From UBA12170 sp964293475 (GTDB lineage: Bacteria > Bacteroidota > Bacteroidia > Bacteroidales > UBA12170): DNA of 64,000 nucleotides. A program made the translations under genes and the position numbers. How positions within the stretch are numbered: the stretch's first letter is position 1; each line of letters opens with the position of its first letter. The notes under the pieces are model-generated. The model was not told the DNA's origin. It searched no databases and saw only the letters and a list, made by a program, of their open reading frames with translations. This document shows positions 45,249-54,726 of this stretch, piece after piece. The stretch spans positions 1 through 64,000 of the forward strand of contig CAXYYJ010000020.1 in the NCBI GenBank assembly GCA_964293475.1, read 5' to 3'.

Positions 45249-48200
45249 ACCCCAAAAAGTTTTAATTCTTGGATCGGGAGCCTTAAAGATAGGCGAGGCA
45301 GGAGAATTCGACTACAGTGGTTCTCAGGCTCTTAAAGCCCTAAAGGAAGAATCAGTTTACACCATTCTCATTAATCCAAACATTGCCACAGTTCAAACCA
45401 CAGAAGAACTGGCCAATAAGGTTTATTTATTGCCAATAACTGTTCCATTTGTTGAGAAAGTGATTCAGAAGGAAAAACCTGATGCCATTATTTTGTCTTT
45501 CGGCGGTCAAACTGCCCTAAATTGTGGTTTGGAGCTGGAGGAATCTGGAATTCTGAAAAAATATAACGTGAAAGTTTTGGGGACTCCGGTTTCATCAATA
45601 AAAGTGACCGAAGACAGACAGCTTTTTGCCGATTTATTGCGGTCAATTGATGTCTATACACCAAAGAGCGAATCTGCAATTAATATGCCCGAAGCCATGG
45701 CGGCGGCTCAAAGAATCGGATTTCCAATTATTGTTAGAGCAGCGTTTACATTGGGTGGACAAGGCAGTGGATTTTGCAAAAATGAACAGGAATTGGTGGA
45801 ACTTGCAACACATGCCTTTTCCTTTTCAGGCCAAATTCTTATAGAAGAATCTTTAAAAGGATGGAAAGAAGTGGAGTATGAAGTGGTTAGGGATAGGTTC
45901 GATAATTGTATAACCGTGTGCAATATGGAGAATTTCGATCCTCTTGGAATCCATACGGGCGAAAGCATTGTGGTGGCTCCTTCGCAGACATTAAGCAATT
46001 CCGAGTATCATAAGCTAAGGGAAATTTCCATAAAAATCATTAGAAAAGTGGGTGTGGTGGGAGAGTGTAATGTGCAATTTGCGCTTGACCCAAATTCAGA
46101 GGATTACCGCGTAATTGAAGTTAATGCTCGTTTATCACGTTCATCTGCTCTTGCAAGCAAAGCCACTGGCTATCCGTTGGCTTTTGTGGCTGCCAAATTA
46201 GCCTTGGGTTATGGATTGCCCCAAATTAGAAACTCCATCACAAAGACAACCACAGCTTTTTTTGAACCCGCTTTAGACTATGTAATCTGTAAACTTCCCC
46301 GCTGGGATTTGGCTAAATTTGAAGGAGTTAATAGAAATCTGGGCTCTTCGATGAAAAGTGTTGGCGAAGTAATGGCCATTGGAAGAAGTTTTGAAGAAGC
46401 CATTCAAAAAGGGCTCAGAATGCTTGGCATGGGAATGCATGGTTTTACGGGCAATTTATTGCATCTTGAAGACCAAATTGAAGAAAAGCTGAAAAACCCC
46501 ACAGATTTGCGGATTTTTTATTTAGCCGAGGCCTTTAAGTTGGGTTATACCATCGATGCCATTCATCAACTCACAGGAATTGACAATTGGTTTCTGGTTC
46601 AGCTAAAAAATATCATCGATTTCGAAAAGCAATTGGTAAGCCTGACAAGCCTTGAAAGCATTGACAAAAATACCATGAAGAAAGCCAAGCAATTGGGATT
46701 TTCCGATTTTCAGTTGGCTCGAATGGTCATGAAATCTGGAAATTTGAACGTGGATAAAGACCTGATGAAGGTAAGAGAATACAGAAAAAGCCTGGGGGTT
46801 TTGCCCGTAGTGAAGCAAATTGATACCATGGCTGCTGAATTCCCTGCACAAACCAACTATTTATATCTCACTTATCACGGCGATTTTCATGATATTGAGC
46901 TCGAAAAAGACGGAAAATCTATCATTGTGTTGGGTTCCGGAGCTTATAGAATTGGCAGCAGTGTGGAATTTGATTGGGCGGCTGTTACCACTGTTGAAAG
47001 CATAAAGAAGAAAAATTTCAGGGGTGTTATGATAAATTATAACCCCGAAACAGTCAGTACCGACTACGATATCAGCGATCGTCTTTTTTTCGATGAGCTT
47101 AGCCTTGAAAGAGTGATGGATATTGTTGATTTGGAGCAACCCAGGGGGGTTATTGTCTCCATGGGTGGACAAATTCCCAACTCTCTTGCCCGCCGTTTGG
47201 CTGCCCAAAACATCAAACTTCTTGGAACATCGGCCCAAAGTATTGACAGAGCCGAAGATCGGTTTAAATTCTCAGAAATGCTCGATAAACTCGGAATTGA
47301 CCAACCCCGATGGCAGGAAGTGACTCATATGGAAGAAGTTTTTCAATTTGTTCAGGATGTTGGTTTTCCAGTTCTTATTCGCCCATCCTACGTTTTGTCG
47401 GGAGCAGCCATGAATGTGGTTTCCAATATTGACGAGTTAACCTATTTTCTCGAAGTAGCAACCGATGTGTCGAAGCAACATCCGGTGGTTATATCAGAGT
47501 TTCTAACGCATACCAAAGAAATAGAGTTTGATGCCGTTGCCCAAAACGGAGAAATTAAACTCTATGCCATTTCGGAGCATATTGAGTTTGCAGGAGTTCA
47601 TTCGGGCGATGCAACTTTGGTTTTTCCTCCGCAGAAAGTTTATTTTGAAACCATCAGGCGGGTGAAAAAGGTTTCGAGAGAAATAGCCCGTGAGTTGAAT
47701 ATTTCAGGGCCTTTCAATATTCAATTTCTTGCACGCGATAACTTTATTAAAGTAATAGAGTGTAATTTAAGGGCTTCGAGGAGTTTCCCTTTCGTGAGCA
47801 AGGTATTGAACGAAAATTTTATTGATTTGGCCACCCGAATCATGCTTGGAGAAGATGTTCAAAAGCCTAATAAATCCATTTTCGACATAGATTATATTGG
47901 GGTGAAAGCCTCTCAGTTTTCTTTTTCTCGATTAACCCATGCCGATCCTGTTTTGGGGGTAGATATGTCATCAACCGGCGAAGTGGGTTGCATTGGCAAC
48001 AGCTTTTACGAGGCAGTTTTGAAATCTATGCTTTCTGTGGGTTACCGTATTCCTGAGAAAGGCGTTCTCATTTCTTCGGGCGATTCGCGCAGTAAGGTTG
48101 AATTGGTTCAGGCTTGCAAAATGTTACAGAACCTCAATCTTAAAATTTATGCTACCCCCGGAAGTCATCATTTTCTCAAGGAACATGGCGTTGATTCTCA

Positions 48201-48468
48201 AATTGCCTATTGGCCCGACGATCAGGGTTCGCCCAATACTTTGGAGCTTTTAGAGAACAAAAAAGTTGATTTAGTGGTAAATATCCCCAAAAATCTAAGT
48301 TCCCAGGAATTAAACAACGACTATCAAATCAGACGGAATGCGGTAGACAGAAATATCCCCATTTTGACCAATGCACGTCTGGCTTCGGCTTTTATTATAT
48401 CTTTCTGCACGTTCTCCATCGACGATCTGGAAGTGAAAAGCATGGGCGAGTACGAAATAGTCAGATAG
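45238..48468 (+). CDS. carB: Carbamoyl-phosphate synthase large subunit
   Basis: 1076 residues from ATG 45238 (MQNKPQKVLILGSGALKIGE). An in-frame ATG 33 nt upstream lies inside carA and is not family-like. Two ATP-grasp halves are visible, the second starting at IVLGSGAYRIGSSVEFDWAA, followed by the MGS-like allosteric domain (GVLISSGDSRSKVELVQACK) at the C terminus. Full length for the family. Works with CarA in the cytoplasm. Confidence 0.97.
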   Translation: MQNKPQKVLILGSGALKIGEAGEFDYSGSQALKALKEESVYTILINPNIATVQTTEELANKVYLLPITVPFVEKVIQKEKPDAIILSFGGQTALNCGLELEESGILKKYNVKVLGTPVSSIKVTEDRQLFADLLRSIDVYTPKSESAINMPEAMAAAQRIGFPIIVRAAFTLGGQGSGFCKNEQELVELATHAFSFSGQILIEESLKGWKEVEYEVVRDRFDNCITVCNMENFDPLGIHTGESIVVAPSQTLSNSEYHKLREISIKIIRKVGVVGECNVQFALDPNSEDYRVIEVNARLSRSSALASKATGYPLAFVAAKLALGYGLPQIRNSITKTTTAFFEPALDYVICKLPRWDLAKFEGVNRNLGSSMKSVGEVMAIGRSFEEAIQKGLRMLGMGMHGFTGNLLHLEDQIEEKLKNPTDLRIFYLAEAFKLGYTIDAIHQLTGIDNWFLVQLKNIIDFEKQLVSLTSLESIDKNTMKKAKQLGFSDFQLARMVMKSGNLNVDKDLMKVREYRKSLGVLPVVKQIDTMAAEFPAQTNYLYLTYHGDFHDIELEKDGKSIIVLGSGAYRIGSSVEFDWAAVTTVESIKKKNFRGVMINYNPETVSTDYDISDRLFFDELSLERVMDIVDLEQPRGVIVSMGGQIPNSLARRLAAQNIKLLGTSAQSIDRAEDRFKFSEMLDKLGIDQPRWQEVTHMEEVFQFVQDVGFPVLIRPSYVLSGAAMNVVSNIDELTYFLEVATDVSKQHPVVISEFLTHTKEIEFDAVAQNGEIKLYAISEHIEFAGVHSGDATLVFPPQKVYFETIRRVKKVSREIARELNISGPFNIQFLARDNFIKVIECNLRASRSFPFVSKVLNENFIDLATRIMLGEDVQKPNKSIFDIDYIGVKASQFSFSRLTHADPVLGVDMSSTGEVGCIGNSFYEAVLKSMLSVGYRIPEKGVLISSGDSRSKVELVQACKMLQNLNLKIYATPGSHHFLKEHGVDSQIAYWPDDQGSPNTLELLENKKVDLVVNIPKNLSSQELNNDYQIRRNAVDRNIPILTNARLASAFIISFCTFSIDDLEVKSMGEYEIVR

Positions 48469-48542
48469 TTTTTTTATTTATTGTGGAGAAGCGAATCTGA
48501 ATTGATTATATTGTAGTCTTATTATTGACTAAAATATAATCA

Positions 48543-51485
48543 ATGTTTCTCAATGTTCATAGCTATTACAGCCTCAGGTACGGAACTTTTTCTGTTGAAA
48601 GCCTTATCAAAAGGGCTCAGGAGCTGAAACTGGAAGAGCTTGTTCTGACCGACATAAACAATACCACCGGAATCCCCGATTTTGTCCGTTTGGCCAAGGA
48701 AGCCGGTTTGAAACCCATTGGCGGTGTTGATGTTCGCAATGGTGACAAGACATTATATATTCTGCTCGCTAAAAATAACGAGGGTTTTACGGAGATAAAC
48801 AGGTTTTTGAGCCACTATCAACTGCTTCATTCCGACTATCCTGCCGAAACGCCACCGTTTTCCAATGTTTTTGTGGTTTATCCGCTGGAGTCATATCCAC
48901 GCAAAATACTTAGCCATTACGAAATGATAGGGGTGAGGCCCCATCAGATTCTGTCGCTCTTTACTCACGAAGCCCAGGAACAGGCAGCGCATTTGGTCGT
49001 TTTGCACTCGGTTAGCTTTCAGAATGAGGAGTATTTCGAGCTTCATTGCAATTTGAGAGCCGTAGAGCATAACCTGCTTTTGTCGCGATTGACTCCGGAA
49101 AATACTGCCCATCCAAAGGATTTTTTTGTTAATCCGGTGGAGTTGGAAGAGCTTTTTCTGAACCACCAGCAAATTATTGTCAATACCCGCCGTTTGTTAT
49201 CGCTCTGTCAGCTTGATTTTGATTTCAATACCATTAAAAACAAGGCTACTTTTACGGGCGACAGAGAAGATGACCGCATTTTATTGGAAAAGCTGAGTCG
49301 CGATGGGTTTCGTTACCGCTATCCTCAGGCCGATAAAAAGGCGACGCAGAGGCTGGAGCACGAGCTCAGAATTATTCACGAATTGGCGTTTTCGGCTTAT
49401 TTTCTAATTACCTGGGACATTATAAGATACTCCATGAATCGTGGGTTTTATCATGTTGGAAGAGGAAGCGGAGCCAACAGTCTGGTGGCCTATTGCCTCA
49501 AGATTACCGATGTGGATCCCATGGAGCTGGATTTGTATTTTGAGCGGTTTCTCAACCCAAAACGTACTTCGCCCCCCGATTTTGATATTGACTATTCGTG
49601 GAAAGAGCGCGACGAGGTGATAGATTATATTTTTAAGAGATATGGGAAAGAACACACAGCTTTGCTGGGGACTGTTTCCACTTTTAAAGGAAAAAGCATT
49701 TATCGTGAATTGGGGAAGGTTTATGGTTTGCCCAAAGAAGAAATTGACCGAATGGTAAAGTACCCCGAGGAAGAGCTTGAAAAAAACGAAATCACTAAGA
49801 AAATTTCCCGTTTGTCGAAAATGCTCGTTGGATATCCCAATATGCGGAGCATACATGCCGGAGGAATACTCATTAGCGAATTGCCCATCAATAACTATGG
49901 AGCTCTGGATTTACCGCCTAAAAATTTCCCCACCATTCAGTGGGACATGTATGTGGCGGAGAGTATGGGTTTCGAAAAACTCGATATTTTAAGTCAAAGG
50001 GGCATAGGACATATAAAGGAGGCTGCTGATATTATCTTGGAAAACCAAAAAATTGTGGTCGATGTTCATGCTATTCAGCAGTTTAAGCAAGATGAAAAGA
50101 TAAAAGAAACCCTCAGGGGTGGCGATTCTATTGGCTGTTTTTATGTGGAGAGTCCTGCCATGCGACAACTATTAAAGAAACTAAAATGCAGCGATTACCT
50201 TACCCTGGTTGCAGCAAGTTCCATCATACGGCCAGGAGTGGCCCGTTCGGGAATGATGCGTGAATATATTCACCGTTTTCATCATCCGCAGGGCTTTAAA
50301 TATTTACATCCGGTTATGGAAGCGCAGCTTAAAGAAACCTATGGAGTTATGGTATATCAGGAAGATGTTCTTAAGGTTTGTCATCATTTTGCCGGGCTCG
50401 ATTTGGCCGATTCCGATGTGTTGCGACGCGCCATGAGTGGGAAATACCGGAGCAAAAAGGAATTTCAACGAATTGTAGAAAAATTTTTTTCCAACTGCCA
50501 AAGCTTTGGCTATCCGGAGAGCCTGACCTCAGAAGTGTGGAGGCAAATTGAGTCATTTGCCGGTTATTCTTTTTCCAAAGCGCATTCTGCTTCCTATGCC
50601 GTGGAAAGCTACCAGAGCCTTTTTCTTAAAACCCACTATCCGCTGGAATTTATTACGGCGGTGATTAACAATTTTGGGGGATACTATCACACCTGGGTGT
50701 ATTTTAATGAGGCCCGAATTTTGGGAGCCCGTTTAGAATTGCCCTGTGTGAACAGAAGTCGCTACAAAACCCGTTTGGTGGGCGAAACTATTTATATCGG
50801 TTTCATACATGTGCAGAGTTTAGAGCGTAAATTGGCTTTTGAGTTGGAAGCCAAACGATTGGAAGGTGGTGAGTTTCTTGGTTTGGCTGATTTTGTGGAC
50901 AGAGTTCATGTGGGGCTGGAACAAATGATTTTGCTCATTCGAACAGGTGCCTTTCGGTTTACCAGCAAGTCGAAAGCCGAGTTGCTTTGGGAGGTGCATA
51001 TGCTGTTGGGGAGAAAACAGGAAAAGGCTCAGTTGGAAACTCTATTCAGGCATGAAGTAGGGCATTACTCGCTCCCTGAATTTACGCATATTTCGGTGGA
51101 AGATGCTTATGATGAAGCTGAGTTGATTGGTTTTCCTGTAAGTTTATCTTTTTTCGATTTGTTGCAAACAGGTTTTCGGGGGGAGATAAAGGCAGGCGAA
51201 TTGCCGGCTCATTTGGGTAAAAAAGTAAGGATGGTAGGGCAATTGGTCACCATAAAATATGTGAAGACCATAAAGAAAGAGTATATGAACTTTGGTACTT
51301 TTTTAGATTCCGATGGCAAATTCTTCGATACCGTGCATTTTCCTCCCACCTTAAAATACTACCCGTTTCGGGGCGATGGTGTTTATCTCGTTTTGGGAAA
51401 GGTGGTTGAAGAGTTTGGTTTTGCGAGTCTGGAAGTAGAAAAAATGGCCAAATTACCCCTTAAATCTGATCCGCGATCGCAATAA
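48543..51485 (+). CDS. DnaE-type DNA polymerase III alpha subunit (DnaE2/ImuC-like)
   Basis: 980 residues, shorter than replicative DnaE (about 1150-1450 in this phylum). The C-family polymerase core is complete: GRGSGANSLVAYCL, catalytic D346 and D348 of PPDFDIDYSW, and a third acid, D481, in FEKLDILSQRG. FSKAHSASYAVESYQSLFLK and a C-terminal OB fold follow. The N-terminal PHP domain has lost metal ligands (LNVHSYYS and TDINNTTG where HVHS and TDHGN are usual). This fits the second, error-prone translesion DnaE often in SOS cassettes, but no imuB/dinB neighbour is present. The retropepsin-like gene follows after 41 nt. Confidence 0.85.
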   Translation: MFLNVHSYYSLRYGTFSVESLIKRAQELKLEELVLTDINNTTGIPDFVRLAKEAGLKPIGGVDVRNGDKTLYILLAKNNEGFTEINRFLSHYQLLHSDYPAETPPFSNVFVVYPLESYPRKILSHYEMIGVRPHQILSLFTHEAQEQAAHLVVLHSVSFQNEEYFELHCNLRAVEHNLLLSRLTPENTAHPKDFFVNPVELEELFLNHQQIIVNTRRLLSLCQLDFDFNTIKNKATFTGDREDDRILLEKLSRDGFRYRYPQADKKATQRLEHELRIIHELAFSAYFLITWDIIRYSMNRGFYHVGRGSGANSLVAYCLKITDVDPMELDLYFERFLNPKRTSPPDFDIDYSWKERDEVIDYIFKRYGKEHTALLGTVSTFKGKSIYRELGKVYGLPKEEIDRMVKYPEEELEKNEITKKISRLSKMLVGYPNMRSIHAGGILISELPINNYGALDLPPKNFPTIQWDMYVAESMGFEKLDILSQRGIGHIKEAADIILENQKIVVDVHAIQQFKQDEKIKETLRGGDSIGCFYVESPAMRQLLKKLKCSDYLTLVAASSIIRPGVARSGMMREYIHRFHHPQGFKYLHPVMEAQLKETYGVMVYQEDVLKVCHHFAGLDLADSDVLRRAMSGKYRSKKEFQRIVEKFFSNCQSFGYPESLTSEVWRQIESFAGYSFSKAHSASYAVESYQSLFLKTHYPLEFITAVINNFGGYYHTWVYFNEARILGARLELPCVNRSRYKTRLVGETIYIGFIHVQSLERKLAFELEAKRLEGGEFLGLADFVDRVHVGLEQMILLIRTGAFRFTSKSKAELLWEVHMLLGRKQEKAQLETLFRHEVGHYSLPEFTHISVEDAYDEAELIGFPVSLSFFDLLQTGFRGEIKAGELPAHLGKKVRMVGQLVTIKYVKTIKKEYMNFGTFLDSDGKFFDTVHFPPTLKYYPFRGDGVYLVLGKVVEEFGFASLEVEKMAKLPLKSDPRSQ

Positions 51486-51526
51486 ACGCATAATTGTCTA
51501 CTTTTGCCACCCACAGAAAAAGAACC

Positions 51527-51982
51527 ATGAACACAAAAATACCAATCGAATTAATTGATTTGCATGGCGATGGAATTCATATGGCCATATCAGTCCACAT
51601 CAATAACGAACCCGCAAGACTTATTCTGGATACGGGAGCTTCGCGAACAGTTTTTGATAGCAACAGGCTTGAAAAATTTGTTCATCAGCCTGAATTTCAG
51701 CCTAATGAACAGCCAAGCACTGGCCTTGGAACCAACGAAATGCCAAGTAATTTTTTCAATCTTGAGCATTTTCAACTGGGAGATTTAATCATTAACGATT
51801 ATCTCACACTGGCAATAGATATGGTTCATATAAACGAAACCTATGAAATGCTGCGACTCCCGCTGATTGACGGTGTTTTGGGCGGTGATTTACTAGCAAA
51901 GCACAGGGCAAGAATTGATTATAAGAAGAAAATACTCATGCTGTTTTATACTCAAAAACGAAAAAAAGTGAGATTAAAGTAG
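51527..51982 (+). CDS. Retropepsin-like aspartic protease family protein
   Basis: 151 residues from ATG 51527 (MNTKIPIELIDL); the open frame upstream from a TTG is not supported. The pepsin-like catalytic motif ARLILDTGASRTVFD (DTG) is intact, followed by GDLIINDYLTLAIDM and DGVLGGDLLAKH. One lobe only, so it would act as a dimer, as retropepsins do. No signal peptide, so it is likely cytoplasmic. Substrate unknown. It lies 41 nt after the DnaE-like gene. Confidence 0.85.
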   Translation: MNTKIPIELIDLHGDGIHMAISVHINNEPARLILDTGASRTVFDSNRLEKFVHQPEFQPNEQPSTGLGTNEMPSNFFNLEHFQLGDLIINDYLTLAIDMVHINETYEMLRLPLIDGVLGGDLLAKHRARIDYKKKILMLFYTQKRKKVRLK

Positions 51983-52088
51983 AATTTAGTCCAAATGGTG
52001 GACTATTGATTTTGTAATATTATCAACTATTATTTGTAAACAATTGAAAATCAGGTAAATAATAGTTTTTATTTAGAGATGATATAAA

Positions 52089-52102
52089 ATTGGCATACCA
52101 AT
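52089..52102. promoter_or_regulatory. Possible operator palindrome
   Basis: ATTGG-CATA-CCAAT is a perfect 5-bp inverted repeat with a 4-bp self-complementary-like centre, 34 nt before the LruC-gene ATG. It overlaps a TTGACAT sequence. Factor unknown. Confidence 0.25.
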
Positions 52103-52135
52103 TGACATGCCTATATAAATCAAAATTTAGAAATT

Positions 52136-53551
52136 ATGAAATCTTTCAATTTCCTGTTTTTCATTCTATTATCAGGAGTTATAGCAATTACTTCCTGTAG
52201 TAAAAAATTAGACAATCAGAATGACAATCCAAATGAAGAAACAAACCAGTTTGGTAATTTACAGGTTCCTTCACAGTTTGATTGGTCATCGGTATCCTAT
52301 CAGGGTTTAGAAATTACCGCTTTAAATTCGAATAATGAAATTACCTCAGAATTTGATGGATTCCCGCTTCAGGTTACTACACTTGAAGGTGAATTGATTC
52401 AAGAAGGTGTTGTGTTTGAGAATCAGTTTGTTCTAACCTTAAATCTGCCAAAAACTATAGAATCAGTTCGTATTTTCTCTCCCGAGACCAATCAGGAGTT
52501 AATAGTAGCTGCAGATGCCAAACAAGTAAATTTTAGCTTTAACTCATCTAAAGCTAGTTCTTTTAAAATGCTAAAAGACTCTGATAATGACGGTGTTGTT
52601 GATAAATATGATGCTTTCCCAAATGATGAAACAAAATCGTTTAATGGGGGATATTTTTCTGGCTTAAGCGCCAACTCGTTGAAAGACAGTCCTGCCGGAA
52701 ATAATTATTATTTTCACATTTTTGAAGATTTATGGCCAAGTGTTGGTGACTATGATTTTAATGATATCATTATTGCTTTAAAATTTTCCATTGTTACAAA
52801 CAATAGAAACAATATTGTTGGTGGCCACGTTGTATGGTATGTTTGGTCAGTTGGAAGCAGTCAAGCTTATCCCACTGGTTTAGGACATGAATTCATGAAA
52901 TACACCCCACAGGACAGCAGATTCTACTATATGAATCAAGGCTCTCTGACCAGTTATACAACAGAATTCGATGCTATTCACATTGATCCGGGAACCAATG
53001 CCAGCAATAACCTGATTCTTTATAATAATATTTTCGATCATCTAACTCCTTATTATAACAACTGTGGTGACGGTGTAACAGCTGGTCAAACCTGGGGAAA
53101 ACCAGGAACTCCAATTAAAATTGAATACGATTTCACTATCAATCCTAACCAATATCTTAACGGAATTGCTTTATTCCCATACTTATTCCTGACAAACGAA
53201 ATTGGTCATCAGATTAGAACCTATGGTATGCCTCCAAGTGCAACAGCAAATATGGCTTTGCTCAATACCAGACAAGATGTATCTCCAACCACCTGGAACT
53301 GGAATACAGGCAATAATTTCGTATTCCCATTAACCGGAAGTAATGCCTTCTACAAAACATCTAATCTTCACCCCTGGGGTCTGGAATTTGTAACAAGTAA
53401 TTTCAAGGTGCCATTGGAAAAAGTTAGCATTCTCGAAGCTTATCCTCAGTTCCAAACATGGGCAGAATCTGGAGGAACAGTGAATGTGGATTGGTATAAC
53501 TATCCTAATAACAGCAAGGTATTTGATGTAATGCCGTTGTTCGTTCCTTAG
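52136..53551 (+). CDS. LruC-domain lipoprotein (DUF4842)
   Basis: 471 residues. The lipoprotein signal ends AITSCSKK (Cys about 22). A thrombospondin-type calcium motif DSDNDGVVDKYDAFPND (about 149-165) precedes the LruC/DUF4842 domain, marked by FEDLWPSVGDYDFNDIIIAL, GLGHEF and EAYPQFQTWAESGG near the end. LruC proteins are surface or outer-membrane lipoproteins of unknown role. Monocistronic, with a strong terminator. Confidence 0.88.
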   Translation: MKSFNFLFFILLSGVIAITSCSKKLDNQNDNPNEETNQFGNLQVPSQFDWSSVSYQGLEITALNSNNEITSEFDGFPLQVTTLEGELIQEGVVFENQFVLTLNLPKTIESVRIFSPETNQELIVAADAKQVNFSFNSSKASSFKMLKDSDNDGVVDKYDAFPNDETKSFNGGYFSGLSANSLKDSPAGNNYYFHIFEDLWPSVGDYDFNDIIIALKFSIVTNNRNNIVGGHVVWYVWSVGSSQAYPTGLGHEFMKYTPQDSRFYYMNQGSLTSYTTEFDAIHIDPGTNASNNLILYNNIFDHLTPYYNNCGDGVTAGQTWGKPGTPIKIEYDFTINPNQYLNGIALFPYLFLTNEIGHQIRTYGMPPSATANMALLNTRQDVSPTTWNWNTGNNFVFPLTGSNAFYKTSNLHPWGLEFVTSNFKVPLEKVSILEAYPQFQTWAESGGTVNVDWYNYPNNSKVFDVMPLFVP

Positions 53552-53573
53552 AAAAATCTTTAACTTATAGTTT

Positions 53574-53608
53574 AAACCTCTCAATTTTTCATTGGGAGGT
53601 TTTTTTTA
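53574..53608 (+). terminator. Terminator of the LruC lipoprotein gene
   Basis: A 12-bp stem (53574-53585 with 53591-53602) with a 5-nt loop and eight T. It ends 10 nt before the next ATG, so the next gene's promoter must overlap it or transcription reads through. Confidence 0.9.
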
Positions 53609-53618
53609 TATTTGTGCA

Positions 53619-54725
53619 ATGGCAAGTAAAGCAAAAAAAAGCAAGTTTAGGGTTCAACCTATCTTGTGGACCAACTATATTTTTATCATTCTTTTACTTT
53701 CAACTCACCTGACTATGGTGCTGTCGCCCGAATTTTTCTGGCCACTATCCATTCTTAGTCTGGGATTTCCTGCTATTGCTCTTATTAATATTCTTTTTGT
53801 TGTTTTTTGGCTGGTATTATTAAAGAAGTATTTTGTGTATTCACTATTGGGGCTTATATTATCCTACTCCTTGGTGTTTAGTCATTTTCAGATTCCAGGG
53901 TTAAGTCAAAAATCCAATGCCGAAGGATCTATCACTGTTTTGAGCTTTAATACTCATAATTTGAGCAATTCTAATTTCAACAGAGGAGATAAAGAAATAC
54001 GCGCAAAAATTCTCGATTTTGTTAAGGATCAAAAAGCTGATATAATTTGTTTTCAGGAATTTCAAAGCTACCCAACCCGGGGGGTTAATACGATTAATGA
54101 CTTTCAGCGTGTATTAAAACACAAATATGTTCACACAGTTCCGTATCTGAAAAAGAACAAACATGAGTTTTTAGACCTATTTGTCATGTACTCAAAATAT
54201 CCAATAAAAAATTCCAAAAGCTTTTTTCTTAAAGGGAAGAGTTTTGGTTTTTACTCCGATTTGGAGATAAATGGACAAGTGGTGAGATTGTTTAACTTGC
54301 ATCTTGAATCGAACCATTTTAACAAATCAGATTATGATGTATTCGATGAAGATGATTTGGCTTTGGATGAAGAGAAAAGGAATCAGTTTTTATTATTGAT
54401 ACATAAAATAAAGAAATACAGCATTATACGAAGCCAACAGGTTAAAGAAATAAAAGAAGAAATTGACAATAGCCCTTACCCGGTTATTGTTGTAGGGGAT
54501 TTTAACGATACCCCGGCAAGCTATACTTATAATAAAATAGCAGGTTCATTGAATGATGCATTTGTAAAAAAAGGAAGTGGTTATGGTGATACCTACAATG
54601 GGAAATTACCACCCATGCGCATTGATTATAACCTGTTTTCAGACCATTTCAAGATTTTGGATCATCGGATAATGAAGCCAGATTTGTCAGATCATTATCC
54701 AATAAAAACCAGATTTACATTCTGA
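53619..54725 (+). CDS. Membrane-anchored EEP-fold hydrolase
   Basis: 368 residues from ATG 53619; the TTG in frame at 53592 lies inside the terminator hairpin and is rejected. Two to three membrane helices (about 18-85) are followed by an endonuclease/exonuclease/phosphatase domain: VLSFNTHNLSN, IICFQEFQSYPTRG, VIVVGDFNDTPASYTYN and SDHYPIKTRF. The C-terminal enzyme part probably lies in the periplasm. This family is common beside rhomboid genes in Bacteroidota, but none is seen here. Ends 1 nt before uvrB. Confidence 0.87.
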   Translation: MASKAKKSKFRVQPILWTNYIFIILLLSTHLTMVLSPEFFWPLSILSLGFPAIALINILFVVFWLVLLKKYFVYSLLGLILSYSLVFSHFQIPGLSQKSNAEGSITVLSFNTHNLSNSNFNRGDKEIRAKILDFVKDQKADIICFQEFQSYPTRGVNTINDFQRVLKHKYVHTVPYLKKNKHEFLDLFVMYSKYPIKNSKSFFLKGKSFGFYSDLEINGQVVRLFNLHLESNHFNKSDYDVFDEDDLALDEEKRNQFLLLIHKIKKYSIIRSQQVKEIKEEIDNSPYPVIVVGDFNDTPASYTYNKIAGSLNDAFVKKGSGYGDTYNGKLPPMRIDYNLFSDHFKILDHRIMKPDLSDHYPIKTRFTF

Positions 54726-54726
54726 T

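Noticed and set aside
53592..53618. Upstream TTG start for the EEP-fold gene at 53619
   Set aside because: It lies within the terminator hairpin of the preceding gene, and the ATG at 53619 gives a better N terminus.
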